From: Brachypodium distachyon
Taxonomy: Eukaryota > Streptophyta > Magnoliopsida > Poales > Poaceae
NCBI RefSeq assembly: GCF_000005505.3
Contig: NC_016131.3
Location: 21,597,501-21,661,500 of the forward strand
Direction: 5' to 3'
DNA length: 64,000 nucleotides
The notes beneath the pieces are model-generated. The model was given only the letters and a program-made list of their open reading frames with translations. It ran no database searches and was not told the origin of the DNA. Within the stretch, counting starts at the first letter, position 1. The number at the start of each line of letters is the position of its first letter. The position numbers and the translations under genes are program-made. Below, piece after piece: positions 50,304-61,696 of this stretch.

Positions 50304-50706
50304 CGCCGGCGACAGAAGCTGACCCGCGACGAGCTCTCCGCTCTCCCCGTAACCCGTAGCCGCGCGAGCGTGCAGAGAGAGAGAGAGAGAGAGAGAGAAG
50401 CGATGGGGAAAAGTTTTTGAAATTTTCGAGAGCACAAAGGCACGGGAAGTCGGGAAGTCGCGAACCTCGCCGTTTCTTTGGGACTGGGCCTAAATGGGCT
50501 CACGTCACGTGGGCTTAGCCCATTAATTGCACCCTGTGGTAAAAGTCCAAATTACCCTCTGAACTTCGATGCTCTACACGGCTGAGATTATTTTTAGGAT
50601 CAAACGGCCGTGATCTTGGAACGGCGAGCTCACGGTGTTTGCTTCGTGTGCACATCTCAGCGAAGAGAAGAGAAGAGAGGAGGGGAGCAGCAGAGCTGAG
50701 CCAGAG
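50304..50706. promoter_or_regulatory. Divergent (bidirectional) promoter shared by BUB1 and SH3P
   Basis: The two start codons are only 403 bp apart and point away from each other. At the centre lie four site-II-type TGGGCY motifs: 50485-50490, 50495-50500 and 50510-50515 on +, and 50517-50522 on -. A CACGTG G-box lies at 50506-50511. AACGG cores resembling mitosis-specific activator sites lie at 50603-50607 and 50620-50624 (+) and 50470-50474 (-). No clear TATA box is seen on either side. Site II elements are known from plant proliferation and housekeeping promoters; use by these genes is inferred. Confidence 0.65.
50371..50398. repeat. (GA)n repeat in the BUB1 5' leader
   Basis: About 12 GA units, read as CT on the transcribed strand, typical of plant 5' UTRs. 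It lies about 70 bp upstream of the chosen BUB1 ATG. Confidence 0.9.
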
Positions 50707-53700
50707 ATGGAGGCTCTGAGGAAGCAGGCGAGCAAGTTCAAGGAGCAGGTCGCCAAGCAGCAGCAGGTTAGGATGATCCGAGATCTGATCATTTCCGTCT
50801 CGCGGTTTAATCGTTGGTCGAGGGGTAGTAGCAATTTCCTTAGCATGGGCGGGATTTCGCCGTATTTTAGCTCTATTGTGGTGGTGAATTGACATGATTT
50901 AATCTGTTTGTGCGTTGAAGCCTCCGAGGAATGGCAAGACCGCCTGCAATTATAGAAACCCCGGGGACTTTACTTTCGATTGTTGGATCTCGGATTGCGC
51001 CGCGAATTGCAATTCTTAGGGTTTAACTTTTCTGCTTTTTTATGTTATAAATTGCAGTAACTTGACTTTCTGAGATCTCATTGCGCTGGATGGCAGTGTA
51101 TATGCTTACTCAATGAATTTGTGTGCAGAATCCTCTAGCTAGATTTGTGTACCCTTTTTTAGGAAAAATATTAATTCACTGCTCTGTTTCTTCTAATGCT
51201 TTCCATGCATTCCTATTTTAGTTACTGCAAATTGCTGTACAATATCTGCATGGCCAGGCCCAAATTCAATATTTGCCATTTTATCACATTGTAACAACAA
51301 CTATCTTGTGTATCATTACATCAATGCAGAAGTTGTCATTCTGGCATTCCACTGTATATGCAAATTACTAACTGAAGGATCTGTTCATTTCTCTTGACAT
51401 CTGCGGAGTTTCCTTTCAACCCTATTATTTGCTATTTACAATTGGAAGCATAAAATCATGCATTGCTGCCAATTTCTGTAGGGAAAGAAGGGTTAAATGT
51501 GAGGACATATATTACGGGGCATAACCTTATTATCAATTCACATTTTTTTTGGTAATGGGCCTAAAAATATGCTTCTAAACTTCAGCAGTGTAATGACGTT
51601 CTTTACAATGTGAGTATGTGTCGTTTACTTCTTTTGTATATATCATCTAGTTGAGATATCAACTGTCATAGTGCAAACATGATACATGAAAACTTAAATT
51701 TGAAAGACTTTCACTTGTAGGATGATGCTGTTGTCTTCAAACTACAGTCTTCTTTTATGTTTCTGGTAGGGCTGCAGGTGCTCTGTTTCAGATTAATTCT
51801 TTCTTTTCTTACATTTTTTTATTTTAAATTTCCAGGCCGTGATAAAGCAATTCAGCACTACTGGTTATGAGCGTTCAGATTCTGTTGTAATTGATGAAGT
51901 TGAATTACAGCAGCATCAACGTCTTGAGAAATTGTACAGTTCTACTCGTTCTGGAAGGGTAAGTGTAAATTATAGATAGCCATTGGATAGATAACTATGT
52001 AATGTGAGCAGCAGGATATGTTGTAAACTTGTAAATCACATCTTCGCCCTCTTGGTTATACCATCCTACGCTGAATGGACCACCATTTTCAACATATCTT
52101 ATTACATTCGGTTCATTAGACCATGTTTATAAGTCATTGAATATGCATGATAGTATTGCATAATTGCACTGTTGTGTTATGTGCTTTGTTGAGTTTCGTG
52201 ATGCCAGTTTGTAAGCTCATTTCAAGCATATACGCTAACAGGATTTCCAAAAGGACATAGTTCGAGCAGCTGAAGGCTTTGTGTCTATTGGAAGCAAGCA
52301 TGTTGAAGTGGGTATGTAGTTTGTGTTCTCCCTAGTCCCTACTTTGTTGAGAATTAAGATTCTGATTTGCCATTGTTTTTGTGATGTCCCAGTGGTGGGA
52401 CCGCTAATCTGGATTGGAAGGTAGAAAGTCTACCTCCAGAATATGAGGTGTTTAGTTCAAAGAATAGGTTGATCGTAAACTTGATCCTAACACCAAACAG
52501 TGCCTTCCTTTTGATTTGAGGAACAGAATGACATTATCCATAATGTCAGTATTCCACATGACCAAAATGCCAATAGAAAAAGGTGGGACTAGATCCTATC
52601 ATATATTGTTGCTATTCCTTAAAAACAAAGGGCCCTTAATGACAATGACAATGCTTGCTGCAGATTTTTTTATTGGTGTTGCTAGTAAATAAATGTTATG
52701 GAGGGCCATTTGAAACTCTACCCACTTTCAGATTGAAGTGATATACATTTTAGTATACCAAACGAATTTTAATTTGTTTTAGCTGCTACCTTTCGCTCGA
52801 TGGCATCTGGTGACCCTGGATTATTTTTCATTAATGAGTCCTCTTTTGGAGAAAAAAAGGCATTTCCTGATCTATTTGAATCCCCAAATTCAACATCTGG
52901 TGAGTGATACAGGTGCACCTTTTCTTTCTTTTGGTCGCAGGAACAAAATTTTCTGAGGACTGCTTTAGATATAGAGGTGAAAATAATGCCGATGAGGAAG
53001 CCCTTGCAAAAGCTGCATCACTCTATGGTGGTGCTTTGAGAAATGTTGAGAAAGAGTATGAGGATTTCAGTAGAACTTTATCTTCTCAGGTAACTCCATT
53101 TTCTGCTCTTCGGGTTAGCTTCCACGTAGATGAAATACATTGGCTTGCTATAGCAATAGAATCAATTTGTTTTCCTCCATACCCTGCATAGCATGTTGTT
53201 AATTGATAGTTTCTCTTAGCGTGAATAATATATGATGTCTATATCCTTCTTAATTCTTACTTGTATCTCTTAACTGATAGTTGCATCTCTCGAATCGCTA
53301 GCTGTAAGAACTACATGTCCTGGTATATCAGATAAATTGTCTTTATTGTTATATTCATATTGCACCAAACTAATGTGGCTATATATAGCCCCTGCACTTT
53401 GCTGAGATATTGAAATGAGCATGTTTAGTCACTTGCATTTTCCACTGAAGTCTGATGGAGCTTCTGTTTCCAATGCAACACGTGTAATAGGTGTAACAAC
53501 ATTCTTTTTCAGCACATATCAGAGCTAACACTTCTGACATATATGACATTACAATAGCAGCATAAGATCATTATTAGTGTGTAAGGTACTTTAATCTAAT
53601 GTACAAGTGATCTGCTATTTATTTGGCATTTCAGACCATAGATCCATTGAGGGCAATGGCTACATGTGTTCCCCTGGAAGATGCTCGTGGTCTTGCACAA

Positions 53701-54937
53701 CGTTATAGCCGGATGAGACATGAAGCTGAGATTCTTGTACGTACTTGCAGCTTGTTCCTTGCATCAAGTTCAGAATTTCTTATTGTTGCTATGCATAATA
53801 TAATACTCTACCCTGTCATCCTGTTTGTCCAACAGTCCGCTGAAATTGCTAGAAGGAAGGCACGGGTAAGAGAATCTCCAATTGCTGAGAACACTACAAA
53901 ACTTCAGCAGTCTGAGGCTAAAATGATAGAGCACAAAGCAAGCATGGCTGTGTTAGGAAAGGAGGCCGTTGCTGCACTTGCTGCTGTTGAATCTCAGCAA
54001 AAAAGGGTAACTCTTCAGCGCCTGGTTGGCATGGTAAGATTGCCTTCCTCTAGCATATAACCCATCTGTTTTGCATTGGTTCGTTTCGTTTTGTTTTTCT
54101 TATTCTCGGTCACTCGTCCTGTTGAAGGTAGAAGCAGAGAAATTATTCTATTTGAGGCTAGCTTCTATACTTGATGATGTTGAAGCTGAGGTAGAGTTTT
54201 CACCCTGCTACTCATGGTAATTTGTCATTTTTTTGCATTTCTAATATTGATTTATTGGTTTTCGTAGATGTCATCTGAGAAACAAAAGAGAGAATCTGCA
54301 CCTCCTACTATTCCTTCCCATAAGCGTGCTGAGAAGGCCCAGTACTTCCTTGCTGAGGTGAAATATGATAACCTGACAGTACGGAATAAGCATGTCATAG
54401 TTCTGTGTTATTAACCAGTCCTTTTCGTTGCTGTAGGCAGTGAATAACTTCAATGGTACCACGGAGAAGGAACTGAGCTTAATTGTTGGCGATTATATTG
54501 TTGTTCGTCAGGTCAGTGTTCCGATAACCATTTTGCTTCGTTAGTATGATAATCGAAGTCTTGTAGAAACCTGGTTAAACATAAAAACCATGCTGCCAAA
54601 GATGGCCACTTAGTAAAGAGACTCGTCATCATGTCGCACTGGGTTTGCAACTGCCTTAGAGTTATCGTGATGACTTATCCATGGGGGAGAAAGCAATGTA
54701 GCGATGGGTAAATCTGTCCAACCAAAAGAATACTGAAGTGTCTAGGTTGTCTAGTGCAGTGACACTGGAACCAAAATTAATATTTTTTTTATTGCTTACG
54801 GTTTTTTGTGCCTGCACCAGATTGCTCCGAACGGTTGGGCTGAAGGAGAATGCAGAGGGAAGGCGGGATGGTTTCCTGCTGGCTATGTTGAGAGGCGCGA
54901 AAATATCCCGCCAAATAAAGTGTTCCCCCAAGCATAA
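50707..54937 (+). CDS. SH3 domain-containing protein (plant SH3P family, BAR-SH3), 10 exons
   Basis: Membrane-trafficking adaptor related to Arabidopsis SH3P1-3, which act on clathrin-coated vesicles, the cell plate and autophagosomes. Exons: 50707-50766, 51836-51958, 52242-52311, 52941-53089, 53635-53736, 53836-54033, 54128-54190, 54268-54357, 54437-54511, 54821-54937. All phases agree; product 348 aa, close to family length. It opens MEALRKQASKFKEQVAKQQQ. Residues 1 to about 255 are the helical BAR-like region, including DPLRAM, LEDARGLAQRY and a charged coiled-coil (exons 6-7). The C-terminal SH3 domain spans about 278-340, beginning KAQYFLAEAVNNFNGTTEKE. Its binding-face residues include the ALYDF-equivalent (AVNNF), E.ELSL..GD, GWAEGE and GWFPAGYV. 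It shares a promoter with BUB1 on its left and is tail-to-tail with the FLX-like gene. Which SH3P paralogue it is was not resolved. Confidence 0.92.
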
Positions 54938-55961
54938 GCTTATATAAGTTGGCTATTTGGTTGCCAATGCTACATGCAACTGTAGATTCGTGCTGCTGGG
55001 ATTACAGCATTTTTTGTGTGACATGGTATTTGTTGTATCTTGTACCTCCCATGGTGGTTTAGAACATGCCACAATTGCATATATGTCTGTCCTTTCGAAT
55101 GTAAATTATGTAGCTAATCTGCTACTTAATTGATTGTTTTTGCTTATTGTTTTGGATACTGTTTGTGCATTAGGGATCTTGTGTGGTCTGATCTTTTTTT
55201 TTATCTCAACAATTGGTAGCCACCAGGCCTTGGAAGTTGCAATTGTTGAGTGTGTCGATGGCCTGAAATCAGCCCGAATTGTTCGGCCTTTGGTATTCGA
55301 AGGATCAACCGTGTCTACTAGAGAGTCGGCCAGGAGACACATACCCTCCGGAGCAACTAGCAAGTACGATTAGATTAACCTATGATCTCCCAATAGGAGA
55401 AAAGAGGTGTTGTATAACGTCCATACAGCATTGCAGCGATCAAGCCATGGGACTTCTAAAGCATCTTCAGCCGCCTCCTAAGGGGCGCCGGCGCTGAAAA
55501 ACACATCCAACTCATTCTCCTAAATCCAAAATATAGCCGACGTGGCCTAAAAATTTAGCGGCGCAGACCACCATTGTCGGTGAGACAAATCAAATTTTGG
55601 GGGTGCAGCTGACTGACAGCTCCATCCCAAACGAATTGTTTGCGCCGACACCTCCCCATATGACCATGCACTGGATGCGATAGGGGGGGACGAGTGGAGG
55701 TGTTCTAATCATCCTCATATGAGATCATTACCCAGAATCGCTTCATCAGTAGTCTCAATGGCAACTGCGTTAAGTGACAAGGTACATGTGCACAGAATGC
55801 AATTTTGCAGCGTCCTATGAGTTTATGTAACATGTGCTACAATGTATAGAATACTCAAATTAGGGCCAACAAATACACCATTGATATCTGACACACCATG
55901 AATCATCGTTGCACAGAAATCACTAGGCTGTGCCAGAAACCAGAAAAGAAAATGTCGGTAT
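54938..55961. other. Tail-to-tail spacer between SH3P and the FLX-like gene
   Basis: Contains both 3' UTRs and a Harbinger/Tourist-like MITE (55460-55705). No additional gene is seen; the short open frames at 55106-55373 lack recognisable content. Confidence 0.65.
55460..55705. mobile_element. Tourist/Harbinger-like MITE, about 246 bp
   Basis: The left end AGCATCTTCAGCCG and the inverse of the right end, GAACACCTCCACTCG, are related. TAA flanks both sides (55457-55459, 55706-55708). Ends of the GAGCATCTCCA type with a 3-bp TAA/TTA duplication suit Tourist MITEs. No coding capacity. Confidence 0.6.
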
Positions 55962-58756
55962 TCATCTTCGTCCTGAAGCTCTTTGCATGTCGTAGCCGCC
56001 CCAAGAACTGTGGGTTGAACCAGCCCCATACTGGGGACCAGATTCGGCAACATTTGCCTGAGATTAAAGATGTGATTTGAGAAGCAACTTGAAACAAGGA
56101 TAACAAATAAAAATGTGCAGACGGAAGACATACTTGATTCATGTTGTATCCAGCATTGTAAGGATTTGCTGGATAATTCGCATTAGGATTTCCATAGCTT
56201 CCAGCATAGCCTGCAGGATGGGTGTATCATGAAGTATAGTCCACATTTTGACATATACACAATTGAACCGTAATGTTAGCCTCACTTATTGTGTCCCTAA
56301 TTGAGAAGTACAAAATTGAACTCAACGTTCAGGCTCTGGATAGCACAAGATGGTAGTTCGGAATAGAAATTTCTTTACCTTGCAAAATAACATTATCTTA
56401 ATATTTAGCTAATTTTATTGTCAATCCTCAATCCTGCCCCTTAGCGGCATGCCGGCAGAAGTGCGGAACTATTATTCAGAACAAAAGCTAGCTAACAGAA
56501 AAATAAAGCTCCAAACTCAAAGTTTGGCAAGTACCTTGATTGCTTGCTGAAACAGCAGCTCGTGACCTCTTCTCTGCATTAACAACCTCAGCACGAAGTT
56601 TCTCCACTTCAGAAGCAACTGAAACCAATTTCTTCTGCATCTCTTGACCTTGCTCGTAACTCTCGGCATATCCTTTCTTCTCTAGCTCAATACCAGATCT
56701 GCAAGTCAGTGCATAAGTATTTGCATGTAGGTTTGCACAACAGAGACGAGCTTTTTTTTGCAACTTCATCTTTCTCTCTGTTACTTCATGGACAGTTACT
56801 ACTCAATTGAATCCCACTGAACATATCATTTCAGTTTGAACTGAATAAACCCATCGTATCTCCTCGAGCTTTAGAAAGGATCACACCCTGCAACAACAAA
56901 TCTGGCTATTCTTCGTCCTGGGGTTCTAATAACAGAGCACTTAACCCCCATGGTGGTTTTGGAGGAAGTTTTGCCACAGTGGACACGATGTGACTAATTA
57001 ACATGTTAGCTTGAAAAGATTCAAGTGGTGGTGCAGTGGCGGATCCAGCCCAAAAAGCCCAGGGTGGTCCATAAGTGATATTGTTGATATAAATTTATTT
57101 ATTTATATTGTTTTATCTTTTTTGCCATGGTATACCTAAGGTATAAAAAAAATTCAGGGTGGTCCCTGGACCACCCTGTCCACCCTATGGATCCGCCACT
57201 GTGGCGGTGGACTCAGACCCCACAAAGTGGTGGGCGGAAACAGTACTCTAGGTTTGCTCAAGTGAGAGGGGATAGAGAAATTTACACCGTGTGGCACTTT
57301 TCACAGCTGAGATGCCGGCTCATTTCCATGGCGGCACAATCGCCTTCAAAACCACTTTAGGGGTTAGGACTTTGGTGTTCTAGTTCAAGTTCAGGGTTAG
57401 CTCTGGAGGTTAACTAGATTTCTACAAAAGTTTGGGAGTGGACTCATTCCAGAAAGAAGAACCATGTTCCAAGTTATAAGGTGTACTATGAACAGGCACG
57501 CTAGTTAAGGAGGCTATAGGACTGAGAGAATGTTTCCTCATTAGTGCTGAGAGGGGCAAGATAAATTAGAGCATGATATAGAAAACATCGATGAATCCAC
57601 ACGAACGTAATATTCAATGACTAAAAATTATAGATCTTAGTTTTAAACAGAGAAAGTACATACAAGATTAGTATCTACCTTAAATGTTGTGTTTCATGCC
57701 TGAGTTCTTGGGTCTCAGCTTTTACTGCAGCCACCTGCTGCAAGTCCACTGCTGAACGAGCCAAATCTTGTGTGTATCCCTGAATCTGACCCATGAGTTC
57801 CTGCCTTGTTGCACCCAGCTGTTGAATGTCCATACGAACATGTGCAAGCTCCGCTCTCATTTCGTCTGCTACTCGGAGCTCTGCTTCCATTTTCATTAAT
57901 CTCTCATATACCTATAACACAAAGAACAACAAGTAAATTTTACTTGAAGCAATTTCAATCAGAGAGAAATGTAAATAACATACGAAGTTAGAATATATTT
58001 GAAAATATTAACATATAAAGGGGTGCCTTGGCCTAAAAATTCATAAAAGCTAGTTGTCCAGGTAACACATTTTCAAATCAGTAAGTGATGAAAAATTATA
58101 ACATACTGTAAACAGGTAAAAAAAGAAATGTTATGCAAAATGCACCAGCTGTAAATAGGTAAAAAAAGAAAGTAAGAAACAAACCTGGGTTAGTTTCGCA
58201 AGTGAACAATATGCAATGGGTTGTGTGGATTTTAACATGGGAGGAGTGGGATCGCGAAAATATTAGAAGTAAGCAAGTACTCCCTCCGTCCGGAAATAAG
58301 TGACTTGGATTTGTATAGAGAAATAGAGGAAGCCGTACAAGGATTTAGTCAGGCCTATTCATACACTATCTAAACAAGGAAATTAGATTCGGGGATGCCC
58401 CGCCCCTTTCGGGGGGCATTCCGATTTCCTTAGTATCATCATTTTATTTTTGCCGCGCGAATCCAGATTGAGATTGAGAAAATGAAGCTAATTAAATTTT
58501 CGAATCACTGACTCACGCCCATTGTCGAATCCTACTCAGCCGAAAAAGGGGGTACTTATGTATGGCGGAACGAGCCAAGGACTCTCGGTTATTAACTCTA
58601 TTTTTAAGTATTATTAAGTAAGCCATGCACAATGCATAGGACACCCCCCCCCCCCCCCCATTTTTCAATTTGGAATTTGAAATAAGTGATTTTTGAGTCC
58701 CTTTAATTGACATAGATACAAATACTCTACTAGGATGATGCACAAGAAAAGGTCAG

Positions 58757-58793
<37 letters not shown>

Positions 58794-60785
58794 CGTGCCA
58801 CCAGTTCAAATCTGGTTCCTGGCAGAGAAAAAAAAAGATCTACCGAATAGGTTTTGATAAAATGCCTCAAGATGGATTAGGATGCATATTCGTTAATCTA
58901 TACAAATCCAAGTCACTTATTCCCGGATGGAGGGAGTATAAAATTTTGAAGAAAAATATTTCATCTACAAAACAGAAGTTACAAAGTTAATATTGAAGCA
59001 ATGAAATCCAGTGCTCGTAAATCTCTTATGGACAAAGGGTTCGCATATGAGAGGCTTCCGGATCTTTGGCAAAGGGAGCAGATACTCTGTGTTATTATCC
59101 ATGTATCACAAATCACTTAGATATATCACACAGCAAAATTGGAAATTCACACCCATTGCATAACAAAATTGTATATTGACAAAATAAGTATAGGAGAATA
59201 TAATCTATTGTAAGCTTCTGTAATACGTTTGCATGGGTGAATGACCTTTCTGCCGTATGTGAAAAATTCCCGTTGTAACATAGCACCTCAAGGGGGGGGG
59301 GGGGGGGGCAATTTTGGTCGTTGCTGCCAAAAGACCTGGCATATATAGATACCCCACCTTCTCGCTCTTTCTGTCATCTCCCATCTACAAACCCTCCCTC
59401 CGAATCCTCAACTATTCTCCCTCTCTGCCTTGACTCTGTTGTTTATGTGCTTGCAAGAAGAAGGCCATGAAGATGAGATCAAAGAGGAGGGGCGGGGGGG
59501 GAGGGAGGGAGAGAGATGGTCAGGACAAGATGGCATCGCACACGAAGCGAAATGCAACCCAGGATTCTAGATCAATGTATTCTAATGCCTCCTACTACTG
59601 TCATAACACATAACGCTAGTGCCCACAAGCTATAAGCATCAACAATAGAGGGGAGAGTGGGAGGCAACTGAGGTGGATAAAGGAGGAGACTAAACCCTAA
59701 ACTGCCAAAAAGAAAATGAGGGATGGCGGTGGCTTCCTTGCTTCAGCCTATAAGGAAGTGAGGCAGGCGTGCTTGTTTATTTTCAACGTTGTTCTCTTTT
59801 CTCCTATCGACTATCGTTTCAAATAGACCGAAAATTATATGTCAAGAATTCAAACTTATCCCTAAAGTTGCAATGACAGGAGAAGTCTAGGGCTGTAAGT
59901 AACACCAAACACGCGTCACACAAACGATATATTCTGTTTTGCTAGATGGTTCATTGGATGTCGCACTGTCGCCTATTTGGCTTGTTTCAGTTTCCTATGT
60001 GAACCGCTGTTAGGGCTTAGGTGTAGGGCAGGTTTTTGTCCCATAGTCAATGTTCCGACTGCGGGCACTAGTCAGTGGGTTTCCTGCCAAGTAGTCGTAC
60101 CTAGCTTCCCTTCAGCCTTCTACCTTGTTATTTCCCTCCCTTTTTTGCTATACGGGTTCGTGATGACTATGTATTTCCGTTATGGTTTCGTAATGGAAAG
60201 TGGCGAGAACCCCAGGTTGAAAAAAGTAAACGATATATTTGCACTAAATTTACCATGAGCGGGATAGATTCATTCAGCGCACTGGACACATGGGAATCGG
60301 GAAAGCATCCGCACCTCACGAATACGGAGGTCTGCCTCTTGCTGGGCAGCGCCGATGGCGCGAGCAGTGCGGCGAAGCTCGTGCCGCACGACGGAGACCT
60401 CCTGCACGAGCGCCACGTGCGTCGCAGCAAGCCGCTGGTTCTGTCCGAGCAGAGCGTGCGCCTCATCAATCTCCGCGCCGATACGCTCTTCCAGCGCCGC
60501 AACCACGTGCGAAGCCGGGGGCAGATGCCCGCCGCCGTGACCCGCGAAGTGGTGGCGCGGCGGAGGAGGATGCTCTCTGAAGCTTTCGGGGTGGCCAGGT
60601 GGCAGGCGGGGTGGGTCTCGGAAGTCATCGAGGTGGTGCGGGGGGAGGCGCGGCGGCTCGCGGAATTCGTCGAGGTGGTGAGGCGGGAGATGGGGGTGAT
60701 GGAGCGGAGGAGGGTGCGGGTGGTTACCGCCGCCGGCGCCGCGGGAGAAGGAGGAGGGTAGCGGGTTACGGTGGCGACCGGCCAT
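55962..60785 (-). CDS. FLX-like coiled-coil protein (FLOWERING LOCUS C EXPRESSOR family), 5 exons
   Basis: Homologue of the plant FLX / FLX-LIKE family; in Arabidopsis FLX works with FRIGIDA to activate FLC, and the FLL proteins are its paralogues. Exons in transcript order: 60785-60315, 57911-57679, 56698-56535, 56210-56134, 56057-55962. The joined frame is 346 aa. The start MAGRHRNPLP is followed by a Pro/His-rich region with repeated HHLDEFREPPRLPP-type units (residues about 25-75). The conserved coiled coil (about 90-285) follows, with EERIGAEIDEAHALLGQNQRL, HVRMDIQQL and EVEKLRAEV. The tail is Gly/Tyr/Asn-rich (YGNPNANYPANPYNAGYNMNQ) and ends SSWGGYDMQRASGRR. Grasses lack a simple FLC pathway, so the exact role is unknown. 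Introns 1 and 2 each carry a transposon. No lesion in the coding exons. Confidence 0.9.
57034..57201. mobile_element. hAT-type MITE in FLX-like intron 2, 168 bp
   Basis: The termini CAGTGGCGGATCCAG and GGATCCGCCACTG are inverted, with a further inner pair CAGGGTGGTCC / GGACCACCCTG. The flanking octamers TGGTGGTG (57026-57033) and TGGCGGTG (57202-57209) differ at one base, consistent with the 8-bp target duplication of hAT elements. Confidence 0.85.
58377..58431. repeat. GC-rich palindrome inside the Stowaway-like element
   Basis: AGGAAAT and GGGGATGCCCC on the left face GGGGGGCATTCC and ATTTCCT on the right around a short CGCCCCTTTC centre. The resulting hairpin of about 20 bp lies in the part of the insert whose origin I do not recognise. 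Confidence 0.6.
58644..58659. repeat. Poly-C homopolymer tract
   Basis: Sixteen C residues within the plastid-like insert. Length may be unreliable in the assembly. Confidence 0.9.
58660..58890 (+). other. Nuclear plastid DNA insert (NUPT) around trnF
   Basis: The sequence ahead of the tRNA (TTAATTGACATAGATACAAA, then CTCTACTAGGATGATGCACA) matches my memory of the grass plastid trnL-trnF spacer. The sequence after the tRNA (GATCTACCGAATAGG...) reads like plastid trnF flanking DNA. How far the plastid part extends to the left (58320-58660) is uncertain; that portion I do not recognise. Confidence 0.7.
58752..58824 (+). tRNA. trnF-GAA: Plastid-type tRNA-Phe (GAA), nuclear copy
   Basis: A 73-nt cloverleaf. 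The acceptor stem GTCAGGA pairs with TCCTGGC, with A as the discriminator base. The D arm is GCTC...GAGC, the anticodon GAA lies at 58785-58787 (position 34-36) and the T arm is CCAGTTCAAATCTGG. It matches the plastid trnF from memory, with a possible T-to-C difference just before the T stem (GTGCCACCAG). It is intact in structure, but as a plastid-derived copy inside a nuclear intron it is probably not expressed as a tRNA. Confidence 0.88.
59292..59308. repeat. Poly-G homopolymer tract
   Basis: Seventeen G residues in FLX-like intron 1. Length may be unreliable in the assembly. Confidence 0.9.
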
Positions 60786-60961
60786 GCGGAGTCGCCGGAA
60801 CCCTATCGACGGGGTGGTGGAAGTGACGCCGACGAACAGATATTTTGCACAGGAAACCTTGGCACTTTTTCTAATTGGATTTGTCGGTGAGGAGTAGGAC
60901 TGTAGGAACAGAAAGCGCTCTCTGTGGTAAAGCCAGAAAATTAAAAGCTCGATAGAAAATA

Positions 60962-61073
60962 GTCACTCCGATTCATAATTTTTGTCCAAATATTACATCT
61001 ATCTAAATGCTTTTTAGAAATAGATACATCCATTTTGAACAAATTTGAGACAAGAATTATGAAACGGAGGAAG
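60962..61073. mobile_element. Stowaway-type MITE, 112 bp
   Basis: Ends GTCACTCCGATTCATAATTT and the inverse of GAATTATGAAACGGAGGAAG, with TA on both sides (60960-60961, 61074-61075). The interior resembles the element at 27340-27458 (AGATACATCCATTTTGA, CAAATTTGAGACAA). Confidence 0.82.
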
Positions 61074-61151
61074 TATAAAAAAATGTGAACTAGTAGTTTT
61101 ATAAAAACCGTCATGATATATGTTTTTATAGCATACTTATTTTATATTGTA

Positions 61152-61245
61152 TTCCTTCCGTTTCATAATACATTATCTAGACGCTTTTTAGGAATAGAGT
61201 CGTCCGTTTTTGGGCAAATTTGAGACGAAAATTATGAAACCAAGG
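61152..61245. mobile_element. Diverged Stowaway-type MITE
   Basis: TTCCTTCCGTTTCATAATAC at the left faces AAAATTATGAAACCAAGG at the right. The inner GGGCAAATTTGAGACGAAAA belongs to the same family as 60962-61073. TA at 61150-61151 and 61246-61247. Confidence 0.6.
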
Positions 61246-61696
61246 TAATACTAGATATTAGTATATTTTCCATAGTATTAAAAACTTGACTTAGCTCAAA
61301 GCAGAACATCTTATAAAATAAACGAGGAAGTACTATTATTTTTTCCTAGGCTCAGTTTAGACTCTAAAGGCTTATTCGGTTCAGAGGTAACATAGCATAG
61401 GAAAAATGAAAGGACCGTAGGATGACAATTGCCAAACTAAGGGTTTAGTTTGCCTTTTTTCTATACAAGAAATGAGGTTGGACTGGATGTTGATTTTCCT
61501 CAAAAAACACATGAAATGAATAATATTCCTAAGGATTTGTTTTGCTCGTTTTCTACAAACTGAATCCATCTTCCCATAAATCCCCAACCATGTGTTTTTT
61601 TCTTTGAAAGTACGTCAAACCGATGAGCCACGTCCTTACGGAGTCGCATCAGCCTAGTCAGTGGTATCTATTGCCCGAAGGAAACTTTGAGAGATA

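Larger units (their letters stand above)
58280..58936. mobile_element. Stowaway-like element enclosing plastid-derived DNA, 657 bp
   Basis: The left end CTCCCTCCGTCCGGAAATAA and the inverse of the right end, CTCCCTCCATCCGGGAATAA, continue together through GTGACTTGGATTTGTATAGA. That gives about 40 bp with two mismatches. TA flanks the whole (58278-58279, 58937-58938). The interior is not MITE-like: it includes a complete plastid trnF(GAA) and spacer sequence typical of the grass plastid trnL-trnF region. Lies in FLX-like intron 1. Confidence 0.8.
57912..60314 (-). other. FLX-like intron 1 (about 2.4 kb)
   Basis: Bounded by donor GAG|GT at 60315/60314 and acceptor TATAG before 57911. It contains the 657-bp Stowaway/plastid insert and a poly-G tract. 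The plus-strand frame at 59977-60258 is hydrophobic but has no recognisable family and lies antisense within the intron. Confidence 0.75.
60786..61696. other. Upstream region of the FLX-like gene with MITEs
   Basis: Presumed promoter of the FLX-like gene (minus strand) at about 60786-60960. Beyond that are two Stowaway-type elements (60962-61073 and 61152-61245) and AT-rich sequence at 61370-61580 reminiscent of 4170-4320. No clear TATA box was identified. Confidence 0.5.

Noticed and set aside
52780..52910. Possible extra exon in the SH3P gene
   Set aside because: The coding-like stretch is not needed: exon 3 joins exon 4 in phase (G|GA), and the encoded sequence fits the SH3P family without it.
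59977..60258. Hydrophobic 93-codon plus-strand ORF
   Set aside because: It lies within intron 1 of the FLX-like gene on the opposite strand, with no recognisable family or upstream signals.
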